From: Candidatus Chloroploca sp. Khr17
GTDB taxonomy: Bacteria > Chloroflexota > Chloroflexia > Chloroflexales > Chloroflexaceae
Reading direction: 5' to 3'
NCBI RefSeq assembly: GCF_004138165.1
Contig: NZ_RYFF01000048.1
Location: 1 to 38,810, forward strand
Length of the DNA stretch: 38,810 nt
Both the position numbers and the translations under genes were made by a program. The notes beneath the pieces were generated by a model. That model was not told where the DNA came from, did no database searches, and saw only the letters and a program-made list of their open reading frames with translations. Of this stretch, positions 31,658 through 38,726 are shown one piece after another; position 1 is the first letter of the stretch; the number at the start of each line of letters is the position of its first letter.

Positions 31658-33236
31658 CACATAAGGCCCGTTGCACGGCTCGCTGGTAGCGGGCTTGCAG
31701 ATGCACCAGATGCTCCGTTGGAGCCTGAATGGTCGCGAGGCCGTCGTCGAGGCCGATCAGCCGTGTCGCCCGTAACCAGGTGTCAAACTCCTGCCGCGAA
31801 CACGCTTCCCGGAGCAGCGCCAGGGTCGCTTGCCACGCTTGCCTTGCCGCAAGCGGGTTCTCCAGCACGGTTTCGTCGTGCCCAACGCTGCCCATCGTTG
31901 CCTGGGCAGGTCGCTGGACGCTCTGGTCATCAGCACCCACCGCAGGATCACCCAAGTCACGGTCGCCCAGGTGCGACCCCGCCGTGCCTTGGCCTGGGGC
32001 GGCGGTTCGCAGCATGGGCTGCTGGGCGGCTCCTGCGCACGGCGCTGGTTCAGCCAGCGCGGAAGGCTCGGTGTTGCCCAACGCATGCCCAGCAAGGGCT
32101 TCTTCAGCGGTCACGCCCTCCGCCGGGTCGTTGGCCGACGCTGCCGGCAGCGTGAGTTGCGCCCGTACCCGGTCAGCGTCATAAGCCCGTGGAGGGGCCT
32201 GCGGCGAGCGGCGGTGCGGTTGATGGGGTGAACCCTGGGGCGCACTGGGGCGCATACGTGCCGCATTCACCCGCTCGCCCCGGCTCCAGCATGCCAGCAC
32301 CAGACCCTCGGGCAGGACGATGTTGGCTCGACTCCGCGCCGCGGCCAGATCCTGCTGCCATGCGGCCAGGGTTGCCGTTGGAAAGCCCTGGAGCGCGGCC
32401 AGCGCCGCCGCACATTCGTTCACGAGCGGATTGTTGGCCCATGCCGTCAGCAGCGCTCGATCAGCCTCAGGAAAGGCTTGCAGCAGCCTTTGGACGAAGC
32501 TGATCCCACCCGGTTCTTCGCTTTGCGTACGCCCATGCTGCTGCTGCATAGATTCATGCTTCCACATGGGGGGGTGTGGGGGGGGATCGATCCGGGATGG
32601 ATCAAACCCCGCTGAGCCAGAGCCGGTCTGAACGTTTGGCGCACGTGGTCGCTCCGCTTCCATGCCCGTCGGGTTCACTGTTGGTTTGAGTGTCGGGGTG
32701 ACCTGTGGCTTGTGCGTGGGGCAGGCTGGTTCAGCGACGTCGTCGGCAAGGCGTTCGCCCTGGTTGGCCTGACTCTGAACGGGGGCCTCGGGGTTGGAGG
32801 AATTTGTCATTGCCTCGTGATGGTTTGGATGGTCAACTCCTGCTTCCGCCAGGGGATCCGTAGGCATCCTGGGATGGACACCAGTTGATGTCACTGGGGC
32901 CGCCGCGTCTGCCGTGTCGTCGAAGGCTGCCCTCACGGCCACTTCCGCGCACAGGATACGACCACGCTCGGGCTTAATCTCTAGGGTGATCAGCCCGCAT
33001 GCCGCGAGTTCTTCCAACAGCCAGCGGGGCCGACTGGCCCCACAGTCGAGCAGCACCATCCAGCCACGCACCCCTCCACGGAGCACGACCTTGCCGTTGG
33101 CATCCATCAGACGGCGGAGCCGCCGCATGGCCCGTTGTTTGGCGGGACTGTTCCGCAGATCAAGCTCAAGCATTGCCTCAAATTCGGTATCCGTGCGTCG
33201 GCGTCCGGTGGTCGTCTGGGCGCAAGATGGGATCAT
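31617..33236 (-). CDS. Plasmid replication protein with DnaA domain-I-like C-terminus
   Basis: 539 residues, ATG 33236 with GGAG 7 nt upstream. The N-terminal ~110 residues (SPAKQRAMRRLRRLMDANGKVVLRGG, RWLLEELAACGLITLEI) look like a winged-helix DNA-binding domain. A long low-complexity linker (~115-460) is Pro/Ala/Gln-rich with a helical island (~240-300). The last ~75 residues (WQATLALLREACSRQEFDTWLRATRLIGLDDG, IQAPTEHLVHLQARY, IQVQFVA) match DnaA domain I, normally N-terminal in DnaA, where it binds helicase and partner proteins. The gene stands beside an iteron array, so I infer an initiator or helicase loader for plasmid replication. No AAA+ domain is present. Confidence 0.72.
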   Translation of the reverse strand: MIPSCAQTTTGRRRTDTEFEAMLELDLRNSPAKQRAMRRLRRLMDANGKVVLRGGVRGWMVLLDCGASRPRWLLEELAACGLITLEIKPERGRILCAEVAVRAAFDDTADAAAPVTSTGVHPRMPTDPLAEAGVDHPNHHEAMTNSSNPEAPVQSQANQGERLADDVAEPACPTHKPQVTPTLKPTVNPTGMEAERPRAPNVQTGSGSAGFDPSRIDPPPHPPMWKHESMQQQHGRTQSEEPGGISFVQRLLQAFPEADRALLTAWANNPLVNECAAALAALQGFPTATLAAWQQDLAAARSRANIVLPEGLVLACWSRGERVNAARMRPSAPQGSPHQPHRRSPQAPPRAYDADRVRAQLTLPAASANDPAEGVTAEEALAGHALGNTEPSALAEPAPCAGAAQQPMLRTAAPGQGTAGSHLGDRDLGDPAVGADDQSVQRPAQATMGSVGHDETVLENPLAARQAWQATLALLREACSRQEFDTWLRATRLIGLDDGLATIQAPTEHLVHLQARYQRAVQRALCDVLGRPIQVQFVA

Positions 33237-33277
33237 GCGAGCTCTCCGTAGGGCTCATGCTGAACCTGCCTTGGGTC

Positions 33278-33312
33278 GTTGGGGTGCTTTTTGGGTACAA
33301 AAACCCCCCAAC
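33278..33312 (-). promoter_or_regulatory. Inverted repeat in the rep leader
   Basis: GTTGGGG (33278-33284) with CCCCAAC (33306-33312), and inner TTTTT/AAAAA (33288-33292 with 33299-33303). It lies about 45 bp upstream of the rep start codon. Possible attenuator, operator or replication-control hairpin. Confidence 0.45.
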
Positions 33313-33315
33313 CTC

Positions 33316-33344
33316 TTGACAGCAGGATCAAGGGCTGCTAGTAT
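33316..33344 (+). promoter_or_regulatory. Consensus promoter pointing away from rep, no gene behind it
   Basis: TTGACA (33316-33321), 17-bp spacer, TAGTAT (33339-33344). It is the best -35 match in the window except for 36960-36965. It fires toward the iterons, so it may make a regulatory RNA or open the origin by transcription. On the other strand the same site offers TATACT toward rep, without a good -35. Confidence 0.6.
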
Positions 33345-33363
33345 ACGGAGCAGAGGCACACGA

Positions 33364-33383
33364 TTGATCGTTGCTACGATCAA
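33364..33383. promoter_or_regulatory. Dyad TTGATCGT-N4-ACGATCAA
   Basis: Perfect 8-bp arms (33364-33371 and 33376-33383) located about 13 bp downstream of the expected start of the plus-strand promoter. Candidate operator for the rep protein or another dimeric regulator. Confidence 0.5.
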
Positions 33384-33677
33384 GCCTCGCGCGAAGAGCG
33401 GGCTCCTGACCATTGGCTTGGCGGCATGGTGGTCTGGGGCTTCGTTTTTTTATGCGCGTCGTTTTGCTTGTGGGCCACTGCTCAGGTGTGCTGTTCCGGG
33501 CCGTGGTGCTGCGCAGGTTTTGCTTACGTCATCGTTCCTTCCTCTTTGGTTGCGGCCGAGGCCATGTCGTGCGAGCGACCCACCTGGCTGTGTGTCCGGG
33601 GCGCTCGGCGGCCCCGTTGGGTGGCCTTCATGTGAGGGGCTGGTTCCCACCGGATTGCTCTCTAGCATAGCGAAATA

Positions 33678-33956
33678 GCTCGACATGTTCAAGAGGATTG
33701 CGTGACATTTTCTGACCAGTTGCGCGACATGCAGAGGCAGTTGCGCGACATGCAAAGCTGTTTCATGTCGAGCAACGGGATAGTTAGCGTCGTGGTGAAG
33801 GTGTTTTATGGCTTTCTGAAGGGCTTTTACGCGCCTCGAAGCGCATGGTTCGTTGCTCGACATGGCGGCTGGTGGGTGTGGCTTGCCAGCAGGTCGCTCA
33901 TGGCCGTCAGGGGACTATTTGCTCGACATGTCCTATGTCGAGCAATGTCGAGCAAC
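33678..33956. repeat. Iteron array, candidate origin of replication
   Basis: The motif GTTGC(G/T)CGACATG recurs: direct copies with the CGACATG core at 33681, 33703 (TGACATT variant), 33725 and 33746, spaced 22, 22 and 21 bp (two helical turns). An inverted copy lies at 33764-33776, direct copies at 33852-33864 and 33918-33930, and two inverted copies 10 bp apart at 33935-33956. Regularly phased repeats near a replication gene are the hallmark of iteron-type oriV. Rep binding is inferred. Confidence 0.72.
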
Positions 33957-33998
33957 CGAACTGAAGCCATGCCTGCGTGGGTGCGGTTGTGTCAGACA

Positions 33999-34020
33999 CC
34001 CAAGCCTAAAAGGGCTTGGG
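33999..34020 (-). ncRNA. Right-end hairpin, probable reRNA (omega-RNA) 3' part
   Basis: CCCAAGCC (33999-34006) and GGCTTGGG (34013-34020) around TAAAAG, starting 8 nt after the tnpB stop on the minus strand. TnpB guide RNAs come from the 3' end of tnpB plus the right end, finishing with a stem like this followed by the guide copied from flanking DNA. GTGTC-A-GACAC (33989-33999) adjoins it. RNA boundaries unknown. Confidence 0.5.
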
Positions 34021-34028
34021 CTTGTGCC

Positions 34029-35114
34029 TCAACCCGAAGGCTGGGCACCATAGGCCGTCTGACAGGCGGCCCGATTGCGGATATTGATCGCGGCATTGAC
34101 ATCGGCAGGAGCCGTATGCCCACACACGACACAACAAAACTCAGCTTGCGAACGGCGATTGGCCTTTTCGCAATGCCCGCACACCGCACAGGTGCGACTG
34201 GTGTTGCGCGGGTCAACCGCAACAACGGGCACACCTGCTCGTTGCGCCTTGTAGCTGATGAACTGCCGCAACTGAGCGAAAGCCCAGTTGCTGTGTCGCG
34301 CTCGCTGCTCCGGCCCTCTAGCCCTCGTCCGCTGGCGAATGTGGGTCAATTCCTCGACCGCAATCGCCCGCTTCGTGCGTTCGGCCTTGGCAACAAGCCG
34401 CTTGCTGATGCGGTGGTTTGTGTCTTTTTGAAACCGTTTCTGTCGGCCCGACAACTGGCGCAGCCGCCGTTTGGCCGACTTTGTGCCGACCGACTGGAGT
34501 GCAGCTCGACGCCGGGTGTACCACTGCCGCTTGCGATCTACGTGCTCGCCTGTGTGCGCCTCACCGTCGCTGTCGGTTGCCAGATTGACGATGCCCAGAT
34601 CGACCCCGAGCACCCCTTCCATCTGCTGCTCATTCGGCTCAGGCACATCGCAGACGGCCAGCAGGTAGAACGCACCCTTATGGTAGACCAGGTCACTCTC
34701 GCCTTTTCGGAACAGCAAGAGGTGCTGCTGATGCTCGCCCAGGCGGTAGGGGACGTGCTGCCGCCCTTCAACCGTCCAGATCGACACCGCTTGCTTGTCG
34801 GTGTACCAGGACAGGTTGCGGTCGTCAAAGGCGATAGCTCCGTGTGGACGAAACGTGCGCTTCACGTTTCGGTCGAGCGTATAGGCATCGGCTACTTTCG
34901 CAATACAGCGAACGAGGATTTGCGCCCCGAGCTGAAACGAGTCCTTGACCTGATGGTAGGAGAGCTTTTGCAAGGGGATACGGCGAAACTCACGCGCCTG
35001 CCACGCAATCAAGCTGATCGCATCACACGCGGCGTTCGCTTCTGCCAGCGTTGCCAGCAGGGCCGCGTGCTGCTCAGGGGTTGGGTTCAGCCGGATTTGT
35101 GCGATAAGTTTCAT
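34029..35114 (-). CDS. tnpB: TnpB RNA-guided nuclease
   Basis: 361 residues from ATG 35114 (MKLIAQIRLNPTPEQHAALLATL), the normal TnpB beginning; the long open frame upstream is left-end DNA. A -10-like sequence lies just upstream on the minus strand (TACAAT). The RuvC-like triad is complete: Asp in GVLGVDLGIVNLATDSDG (~171), Glu in IAVEELTHI (~254) and Asp in ADVNAAINIRNR (~337). The zinc finger is present (CAVCGH-x13-CCVVCGH). TnpB is an ancestor-type relative of Cas12 that cuts DNA matching its reRNA guide next to a TAM and helps IS605 elements persist. All catalytic parts appear intact, so it may be active. No TnpA partner is present. Confidence 0.92.
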   Translation of the reverse strand: MKLIAQIRLNPTPEQHAALLATLAEANAACDAISLIAWQAREFRRIPLQKLSYHQVKDSFQLGAQILVRCIAKVADAYTLDRNVKRTFRPHGAIAFDDRNLSWYTDKQAVSIWTVEGRQHVPYRLGEHQQHLLLFRKGESDLVYHKGAFYLLAVCDVPEPNEQQMEGVLGVDLGIVNLATDSDGEAHTGEHVDRKRQWYTRRRAALQSVGTKSAKRRLRQLSGRQKRFQKDTNHRISKRLVAKAERTKRAIAVEELTHIRQRTRARGPEQRARHSNWAFAQLRQFISYKAQRAGVPVVAVDPRNTSRTCAVCGHCEKANRRSQAEFCCVVCGHTAPADVNAAINIRNRAACQTAYGAQPSG

Positions 35115-35248
35115 ACAGTATGAATTGTAGCACATATAGGCGGCGTGCGCAAGCATTGGGCTAAAGCCGCTCAAGCGGGGGCGTTCCTCCCGGCGCTCAA
35201 GCTGCCGGGCTTCCCGCCCTAAAGGGTAAACCATCGTGACATCCCGTC

Positions 35249-35269
35249 TGTCGCGCAATGTCGCGCAAC
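35249..35269. repeat. Iteron-like copies beyond the tnpB element
   Basis: TGTCGCGCAA occurs twice, 10 bp apart (35249 and 35259), followed by C. It is the reverse complement of the GTTGCGCGACA iteron, and the 10-bp arrangement matches the inverted pair at 33936/33946. Confidence 0.6.
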
Positions 35270-35332
35270 GCCCTCGTAGGGCCGCCGTCCCCGCCGCTCG
35301 TGGCCTTGACCCAATAGTTTGCAAAGAAGCTC

Positions 35333-35403
35333 ACGCGAAGGCGCGAAGGCGCGAAGGGTTAACTCACCTACGCGAAAACCTTTGCGTCTTTGCGCCTTTG
35401 CGT
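35333..35403. repeat. Imperfect palindrome of the GCGAAG/CTTTGCG family
   Basis: Left arm built of GCGAAGG units (35333-35357) pairs imperfectly with the CTTTGCG-rich right arm (35379-35403). Similar CTCTGCG/CCTTGCG runs occur in the 97-bp repeats (29908-30198). Looks like a widespread intergenic repeat family. Confidence 0.5.
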
Positions 35404-35471
35404 CAATACGGGTCAACCTTATGCGCCAAGCTGCCCTTGTGCTCGTGTCGACGGGCGACGGAGCCTTGCCC

Positions 35472-36485
35472 CTACTGCAAGCAATAGCGGGTATTGCGTG
35501 AGCGTCCGATCACCTTGATAAAGCCGTGCTCCATCAAGCCATGCAGATCGCGCAGGATCTGACGTGAACTGATGTCAGCGCCCAGCACGTCCTTCAGGGT
35601 GCCCAGCGTCACTTCACCCTGTTGGCGCATAATCTCGATCATCTCTTTCTGGCGTACATTGAGTTGGGCGTAGATATCCTGCTGGAAGAGGGTTTCGATG
35701 GGCCGCCGCCAGACGCGCGCCACAAAGAAGGCATTGTTAATATCTTCAAACTCAGCCGGGCGCATCTTCGCCTGGGCCAGGGTTGCCACCACCGTATCAA
35801 GCCCCTGGCCCACCCCTTCAATGAAGCCCCGCTCAAAGAGCAGGGCGAAGAGGGCCGGATTACGGCTCCGCTGCACATCTAACAAGCGATCGATGGTGAC
35901 GCCTTCAGGCAGGCCCCCCGGATTGTTCCATTCAATGTGATTATCGAAGACTTTCACGATGGCCTGCGTGTAGAGATCGCGGTAGTCCCGATGCGCAATC
36001 ATATTGACGCTCAATTCGCGGAGCACGACCGGTGGGTATTCATAAATTTCCACGCGCTCATACCCACCTTCAATCGTCATGCCCCGGCGGTTATGGGCTT
36101 TCAGATAGGCCTCAATGCTCGCGATCTGGTCAAACACCGTGCCGCCAATGCTCCGCTCGATATGCATAACTTCAATCGAATTCGGGGTGCTGCCCCGATA
36201 GTGGACAATATTGACCCCCGTGTTGGCAAAGTAGCGTTGCGGTTCGTGCCCAAAGGCGAGGATCCCGGTGGGCGTGGCCAGCAATTCCGCGCCTTCCTTG
36301 ACCATACAACGGCTCCGGATCAGGTACTCGACCGGATCAGGGTCGCCATTGAAGCGGAGTTGTTTCGTCGCACTTGCAATGTGCGCCCGCACCCGTTCCA
36401 TATCCAGGACATCAAGGCTGGTGCCACTGATGGGCAAGCTGTCGATTGTTTGCAGCTGTTGGAGGGTAAGGTTTGGTTCCTTCAT
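35472..36485 (-). CDS. ATP-binding protein (HATPase_c_4 type, COG2865-like), AlbA_2 domain absent
   Basis: 337 residues, starting MKEPNLTLQQLQTIDSLP; its ATG overlaps the stop of the XRE gene (ATGA). Residues ~55-230 match the C-terminal ATPase-like part of COG2865 (often annotated as RecG-like transcriptional regulators): TGILAFGHEPQRYF, RSIGGTVFDQI, LRELSVNMIAHRDYRD, NNPGGLPEGVT, NPALFALLFERGFIEGVGQGL. The last ~70 residues form a winged helix (RQKEMIEIMRQQGEVTLGTLKDVL). The Schlafen/AlbA_2 domain usually found in front is missing; the co-translated XRE protein may supply DNA binding instead. Probable regulator or defence/stress factor; precise function unknown. Confidence 0.75.
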   Translation of the reverse strand: MKEPNLTLQQLQTIDSLPISGTSLDVLDMERVRAHIASATKQLRFNGDPDPVEYLIRSRCMVKEGAELLATPTGILAFGHEPQRYFANTGVNIVHYRGSTPNSIEVMHIERSIGGTVFDQIASIEAYLKAHNRRGMTIEGGYERVEIYEYPPVVLRELSVNMIAHRDYRDLYTQAIVKVFDNHIEWNNPGGLPEGVTIDRLLDVQRSRNPALFALLFERGFIEGVGQGLDTVVATLAQAKMRPAEFEDINNAFFVARVWRRPIETLFQQDIYAQLNVRQKEMIEIMRQQGEVTLGTLKDVLGADISSRQILRDLHGLMEHGFIKVIGRSRNTRYCLQ

Positions 36486-36835
36486 GTCATGCTGGTTCCT
36501 TGCTGGGGTGGCGTCAGCACCGTCGGCTCGTCCTGAAGGAGGTTGCCCATGCTGGTGGTGCTGAGCAGGTTGGCATGCCCTCCTTGGCGCTCAATGCGTT
36601 CAATGAGCTGCGCCGTTTCCTCAGAGCTTGCCAGCAAGGCGGACGGGGAGCGCCCTAAGGCATGCGCCAGGGCAATCAGCCGGGGCAGGCTTAACGAGCG
36701 GCGTCCGGTCTCATAACTCGACAGCGTCGAGTGATCCCAGTTGAGGCGTGCGCCGAGTTCGCGTAACGTCAGGCCAGCCTCGGCGCGGGCATGGGCGAGG
36801 CGCTGTCCAATCAGGTGATCGATCGTTTCAGCCAT
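36482..36835 (-). CDS. XRE-family HTH regulator paired with the ATP-binding protein
   Basis: 117 residues, ATG 36835 with a modest GGCAGG upstream. Residues ~10-65 (RLAHARAEAGLTLRELGARLNWDHSTLSSYETGRRSLSLPRLIALAHALG) are a Cro/C1-type helix-turn-helix. The C-terminal third (ETAQLIERIERQGG) is helical and resembles the tail of the XRE protein at 31172-31471, suggesting shared ancestry. It is expressed from a consensus promoter about 95 bp upstream and overlaps its partner by 4 bp. It likely autoregulates via the TTGACAA/TTGTCAA arms around the promoter. Confidence 0.8.
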   Translation of the reverse strand: MAETIDHLIGQRLAHARAEAGLTLRELGARLNWDHSTLSSYETGRRSLSLPRLIALAHALGRSPSALLASSEETAQLIERIERQGGHANLLSTTSMGNLLQDEPTVLTPPQQGTSMT

Positions 36836-36936
36836 AGGGGGCTGCCTGCCCTTCTTCTGGTCATTGCTTCGCCCTCGGCCTGCAACGGTCGTGATCCACC
36901 TGCTTGTCCCAGGGCTTGGTGACGTATTGACAACAG

Positions 36937-36965
36937 ATCATAGAGGATGCACCGCTTTTTGTCAA
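36937..36965 (-). promoter_or_regulatory. Consensus promoter of the XRE/ATPase operon
   Basis: Minus strand: TTGACA (36965-36960), 17-bp spacer, TATGAT (36942-36937). A second inverted TTGACAA (36927-36933) pairs with TTGTCAA (36959-36965), so the 7-bp arms frame the promoter and may be an XRE operator. Confidence 0.7.
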
Positions 36966-36986
36966 CCGAGTGGGCGATCATGGGTA

Positions 36987-37030
36987 GGGCTGAGCAACGG
37001 CGACCCGACCGGGTCGCCGTTGCTCAGCCC
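36987..37030. repeat. Perfect palindrome, 21-bp arms, 2-nt centre
   Basis: 36987-37007 is the exact reverse complement of 37010-37030 (arms begin GGGCTGAGCAACGGCG; centre AC). It lies in the gap upstream of the XRE promoter and downstream of the Rpn-like gene. It could be a transcription terminator, a cruciform or resolution site, or a transposon-derived palindrome. Confidence 0.7.
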
Positions 37031-37337
37031 TCGGCTATCCGGGAGCGAAGGCCACCTCCGTGGCCTGATCCAGCCGACCCATGCCGGCGTTGCCCTCCGT
37101 CGCTGTGAACGGCGCGTCAACGGTGCCCCCCGGAGCGCTGACGTTGCATCAGTCCTGGCGCTCATGGGTGCAGGTATGCGCTCAACCCCCTGGCACAGGC
37201 GAGGGCTTTCTCAGGACACCGGAGGGAGCCTATTCAGCTGCGGCTGAGGCTGGTACTTTGGTCGAGGCTCTGCACCAGGGCTCCAAGGAGACAGCATGAT
37301 CTCAGGAGGCGGGCCTACGCTGACCGAAGCGCTGCGG

Positions 37338-37380
37338 CAGCGGCCCGGTGCGCGGTTTTCAAATGCGCACCGGGCCGCTG
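37338..37380 (-). terminator. 16-bp-stem hairpin downstream of the Rpn-like gene
   Basis: CAGCGGCCCGGTGCGC (37338-37353) and its exact complement (37365-37380) flank an 11-nt loop. It lies 64 bp after the stop of the minus-strand gene at 37445. No U-tract. Confidence 0.5.
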
Positions 37381-37444
37381 GGTTGATGGTACGTGCGGTA
37401 GGCGCAACCGGTGAGCGCTGCGCCTACCTTGCCTACCAATGAGC

Positions 37445-38359
37445 CTATGCCTTGCTTCTTGGCTGTTCCGCAAGCCACTTCGTCAGATCGTTGAGCGTGT
37501 CAAACTCCAGCAACGCTTCACTCAAGATCAGTAACTGCTCGGGTGTCAAGGCCAAGACCTCACGCCGAGTACCCTCAGGCAACGGTTCAAGTTTGCGCGT
37601 GAGTTGGCGAAGGAGCAAGTTCTGGCGTTCCTCTTGGCGGCCTTTCAATTCCCATTCCGTGATCAATTCCACCACAGCCTCCTGGATTGGTGTTTGCCAT
37701 GTGGCAACTTCCGCCTCAAACCGACGGGTCTCGTCGCCATTGAGCGGGAGATAGATGCTGACAAAGGCTGCCAGCATCCGACGCTGCGCCGCCGTCATTG
37801 GCACGCCCGCCAGCATCCGCAGACACGCTGCTTTGACTTGCCAACGTTCTTCACGGGCGATCCGCATGCGTGCCATCAACGCAGCCGCCAGCGGATTGGT
37901 GCTGCTCAGATAGACGCGCCAGTCCAACTGGTTCAATTGTATCATGAGGTACTCGAACCGGAGCACCTCATGGTGACCAACTGTGACCTCGTGTCGGTGG
38001 GGGGCTAACCGACGCGGACTCGGATACGAACAGAGCGCAATGGGATAAATGGGCCGGTCGTATCGGTCATAGAACCGGGCAAAGTAGCGAAACATCCGGC
38101 GCGGCAACTGAGCATCGCGCTGAGCTTGATGCTCCAGGTGGATCAGGAAGGTTGCCATCCCCTCACGTCCTTGCGCCTGGACCACCAGGTCAGCGGTGCG
38201 GCGGTCAGGATCGAGCAAGTCCACGAACGACTCGGGCGCGAGCAGGGTCAGTGTGTCGGGATCAAGCAGGGCGAGGATATCGGGGGCAAAGAGGTCGAGA
38301 AACTCGACGAGAAAGGTGCTCAGCAACTGCTTGAAGATGCCATCATGATCGAGCGCCAT
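37445..38359 (-). CDS. Rpn/PDDEXK_2-family protein with DUF4351
   Basis: 304 residues, ATG 38359 with GAGGT upstream. Residues ~5-130 hold the PD-(D/E)XK-like core: HDGIFKQLL near the start, RRTADLVVQAQG (Asp) and ATFLIHLEHQAQ (Glu-x-x-Gln), matching Rpn/YhgA-type nucleases. Membership rests on the IHLEHQ motif and family length. The C-terminal ~50 residues (LLLRQLTRKLEPLPEGTRREVLALTPEQL, LNDLTKWL) are DUF4351. Related proteins promote RecA-independent recombination or act in phage defence by truncated variants. It is a common multi-copy family in Chloroflexota and cyanobacteria. Isolated transcription unit. Confidence 0.85.
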   Translation of the reverse strand: MALDHDGIFKQLLSTFLVEFLDLFAPDILALLDPDTLTLLAPESFVDLLDPDRRTADLVVQAQGREGMATFLIHLEHQAQRDAQLPRRMFRYFARFYDRYDRPIYPIALCSYPSPRRLAPHRHEVTVGHHEVLRFEYLMIQLNQLDWRVYLSSTNPLAAALMARMRIAREERWQVKAACLRMLAGVPMTAAQRRMLAAFVSIYLPLNGDETRRFEAEVATWQTPIQEAVVELITEWELKGRQEERQNLLLRQLTRKLEPLPEGTRREVLALTPEQLLILSEALLEFDTLNDLTKWLAEQPRSKA

Positions 38360-38553
38360 CGCGTGACCTCAGCGGAAACAACGCCTGTCACAGGGTGCGA
38401 TGTCGATGACAGGCAAAGAAAAGAACGTATGTACTGCACATCATACCACCAGTGGGGTTCCCTGGCAAAACGAGTGGATGTGGCGCTGCGACACAGCGCA
38501 TCATGGCCCAAGCGTCTGGGCTTGCTGCTTACTGGGCCTCCTGCCACGCCGCA

Positions 38554-38594
38554 GGACAGCGAGCAGCGTTGGGTCGCGTCGCTCCTCGCTGTCC
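38554..38594. repeat. Hairpin with 14-bp stem
   Basis: GGACAGCGAG plus AGCG (38554-38568) pair with CGCT plus CTCGCTGTCC (38580-38594), with one C/C mismatch and an 11-nt loop. Confidence 0.55.
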
Positions 38595-38702
38595 TCATCG
38601 TCACCAGAGGGGAAGTTGTTCGGGGTGTCCCGTTGGGGGATCCCCAAGGGATGGCTGCTCTGGGGGCGAAGCTTCGCTCAACATAGACCCTGCCAGCATG
38701 GC

Positions 38703-38726
38703 ATCACCCCGCCACAGCGGGGTGAT
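38703..38726. repeat. Hairpin with perfect 10-bp stem
   Basis: ATCACCCCGC (38703-38712) and GCGGGGTGAT (38717-38726) around CACA. Terminator-like, without a U-tract; no gene end is visible near it. Confidence 0.5.

Larger units (their letters stand above)
33237..33677. other. Rep leader and control region
   Basis: Contains a long inverted repeat (33278-33312), a consensus plus-strand promoter (33316-33344) and a dyad (33364-33383). Plus-strand frames after the promoter (for example 33413-33670) have Cys/Phe/Trp-rich composition, no ribosome site and no domain. I see no gene. Confidence 0.6.
33990..35240 (-). mobile_element. tnpB-only IS605/IS1341-type element
   Basis: Approximate limits: a right-end hairpin just beyond the tnpB stop (33999-34020) and a structured, tnpB-type left flank ending near 35225-35240. 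There is no tnpA in the window, so movement would need a transposase in trans. Iteron motifs lie on both sides (33956 and 35249), so the element appears inserted in the origin region. Exact ends are not determined. Confidence 0.65.
35115..35471. other. Left flank of tnpB element and intergenic repeats
   Basis: Structured left-end DNA (35150-35225), two iteron-like copies (35249-35269) and a long imperfect palindrome (35333-35403). No gene. Confidence 0.6.
36836..37444. other. Intergenic region with promoter and two giant hairpins
   Basis: Contains the XRE promoter (36937-36965), a near-perfect 44-bp palindrome (36987-37030) and a 16-bp-stem hairpin (37338-37380). Short plus and minus frames exist but lack ribosome sites and domains. 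Confidence 0.6.

Noticed and set aside
33702-35123. Plus-strand frame of 473 residues across the iterons and tnpB
   Set aside because: Mostly antisense to tnpB, which has full catalytic motifs on the minus strand.
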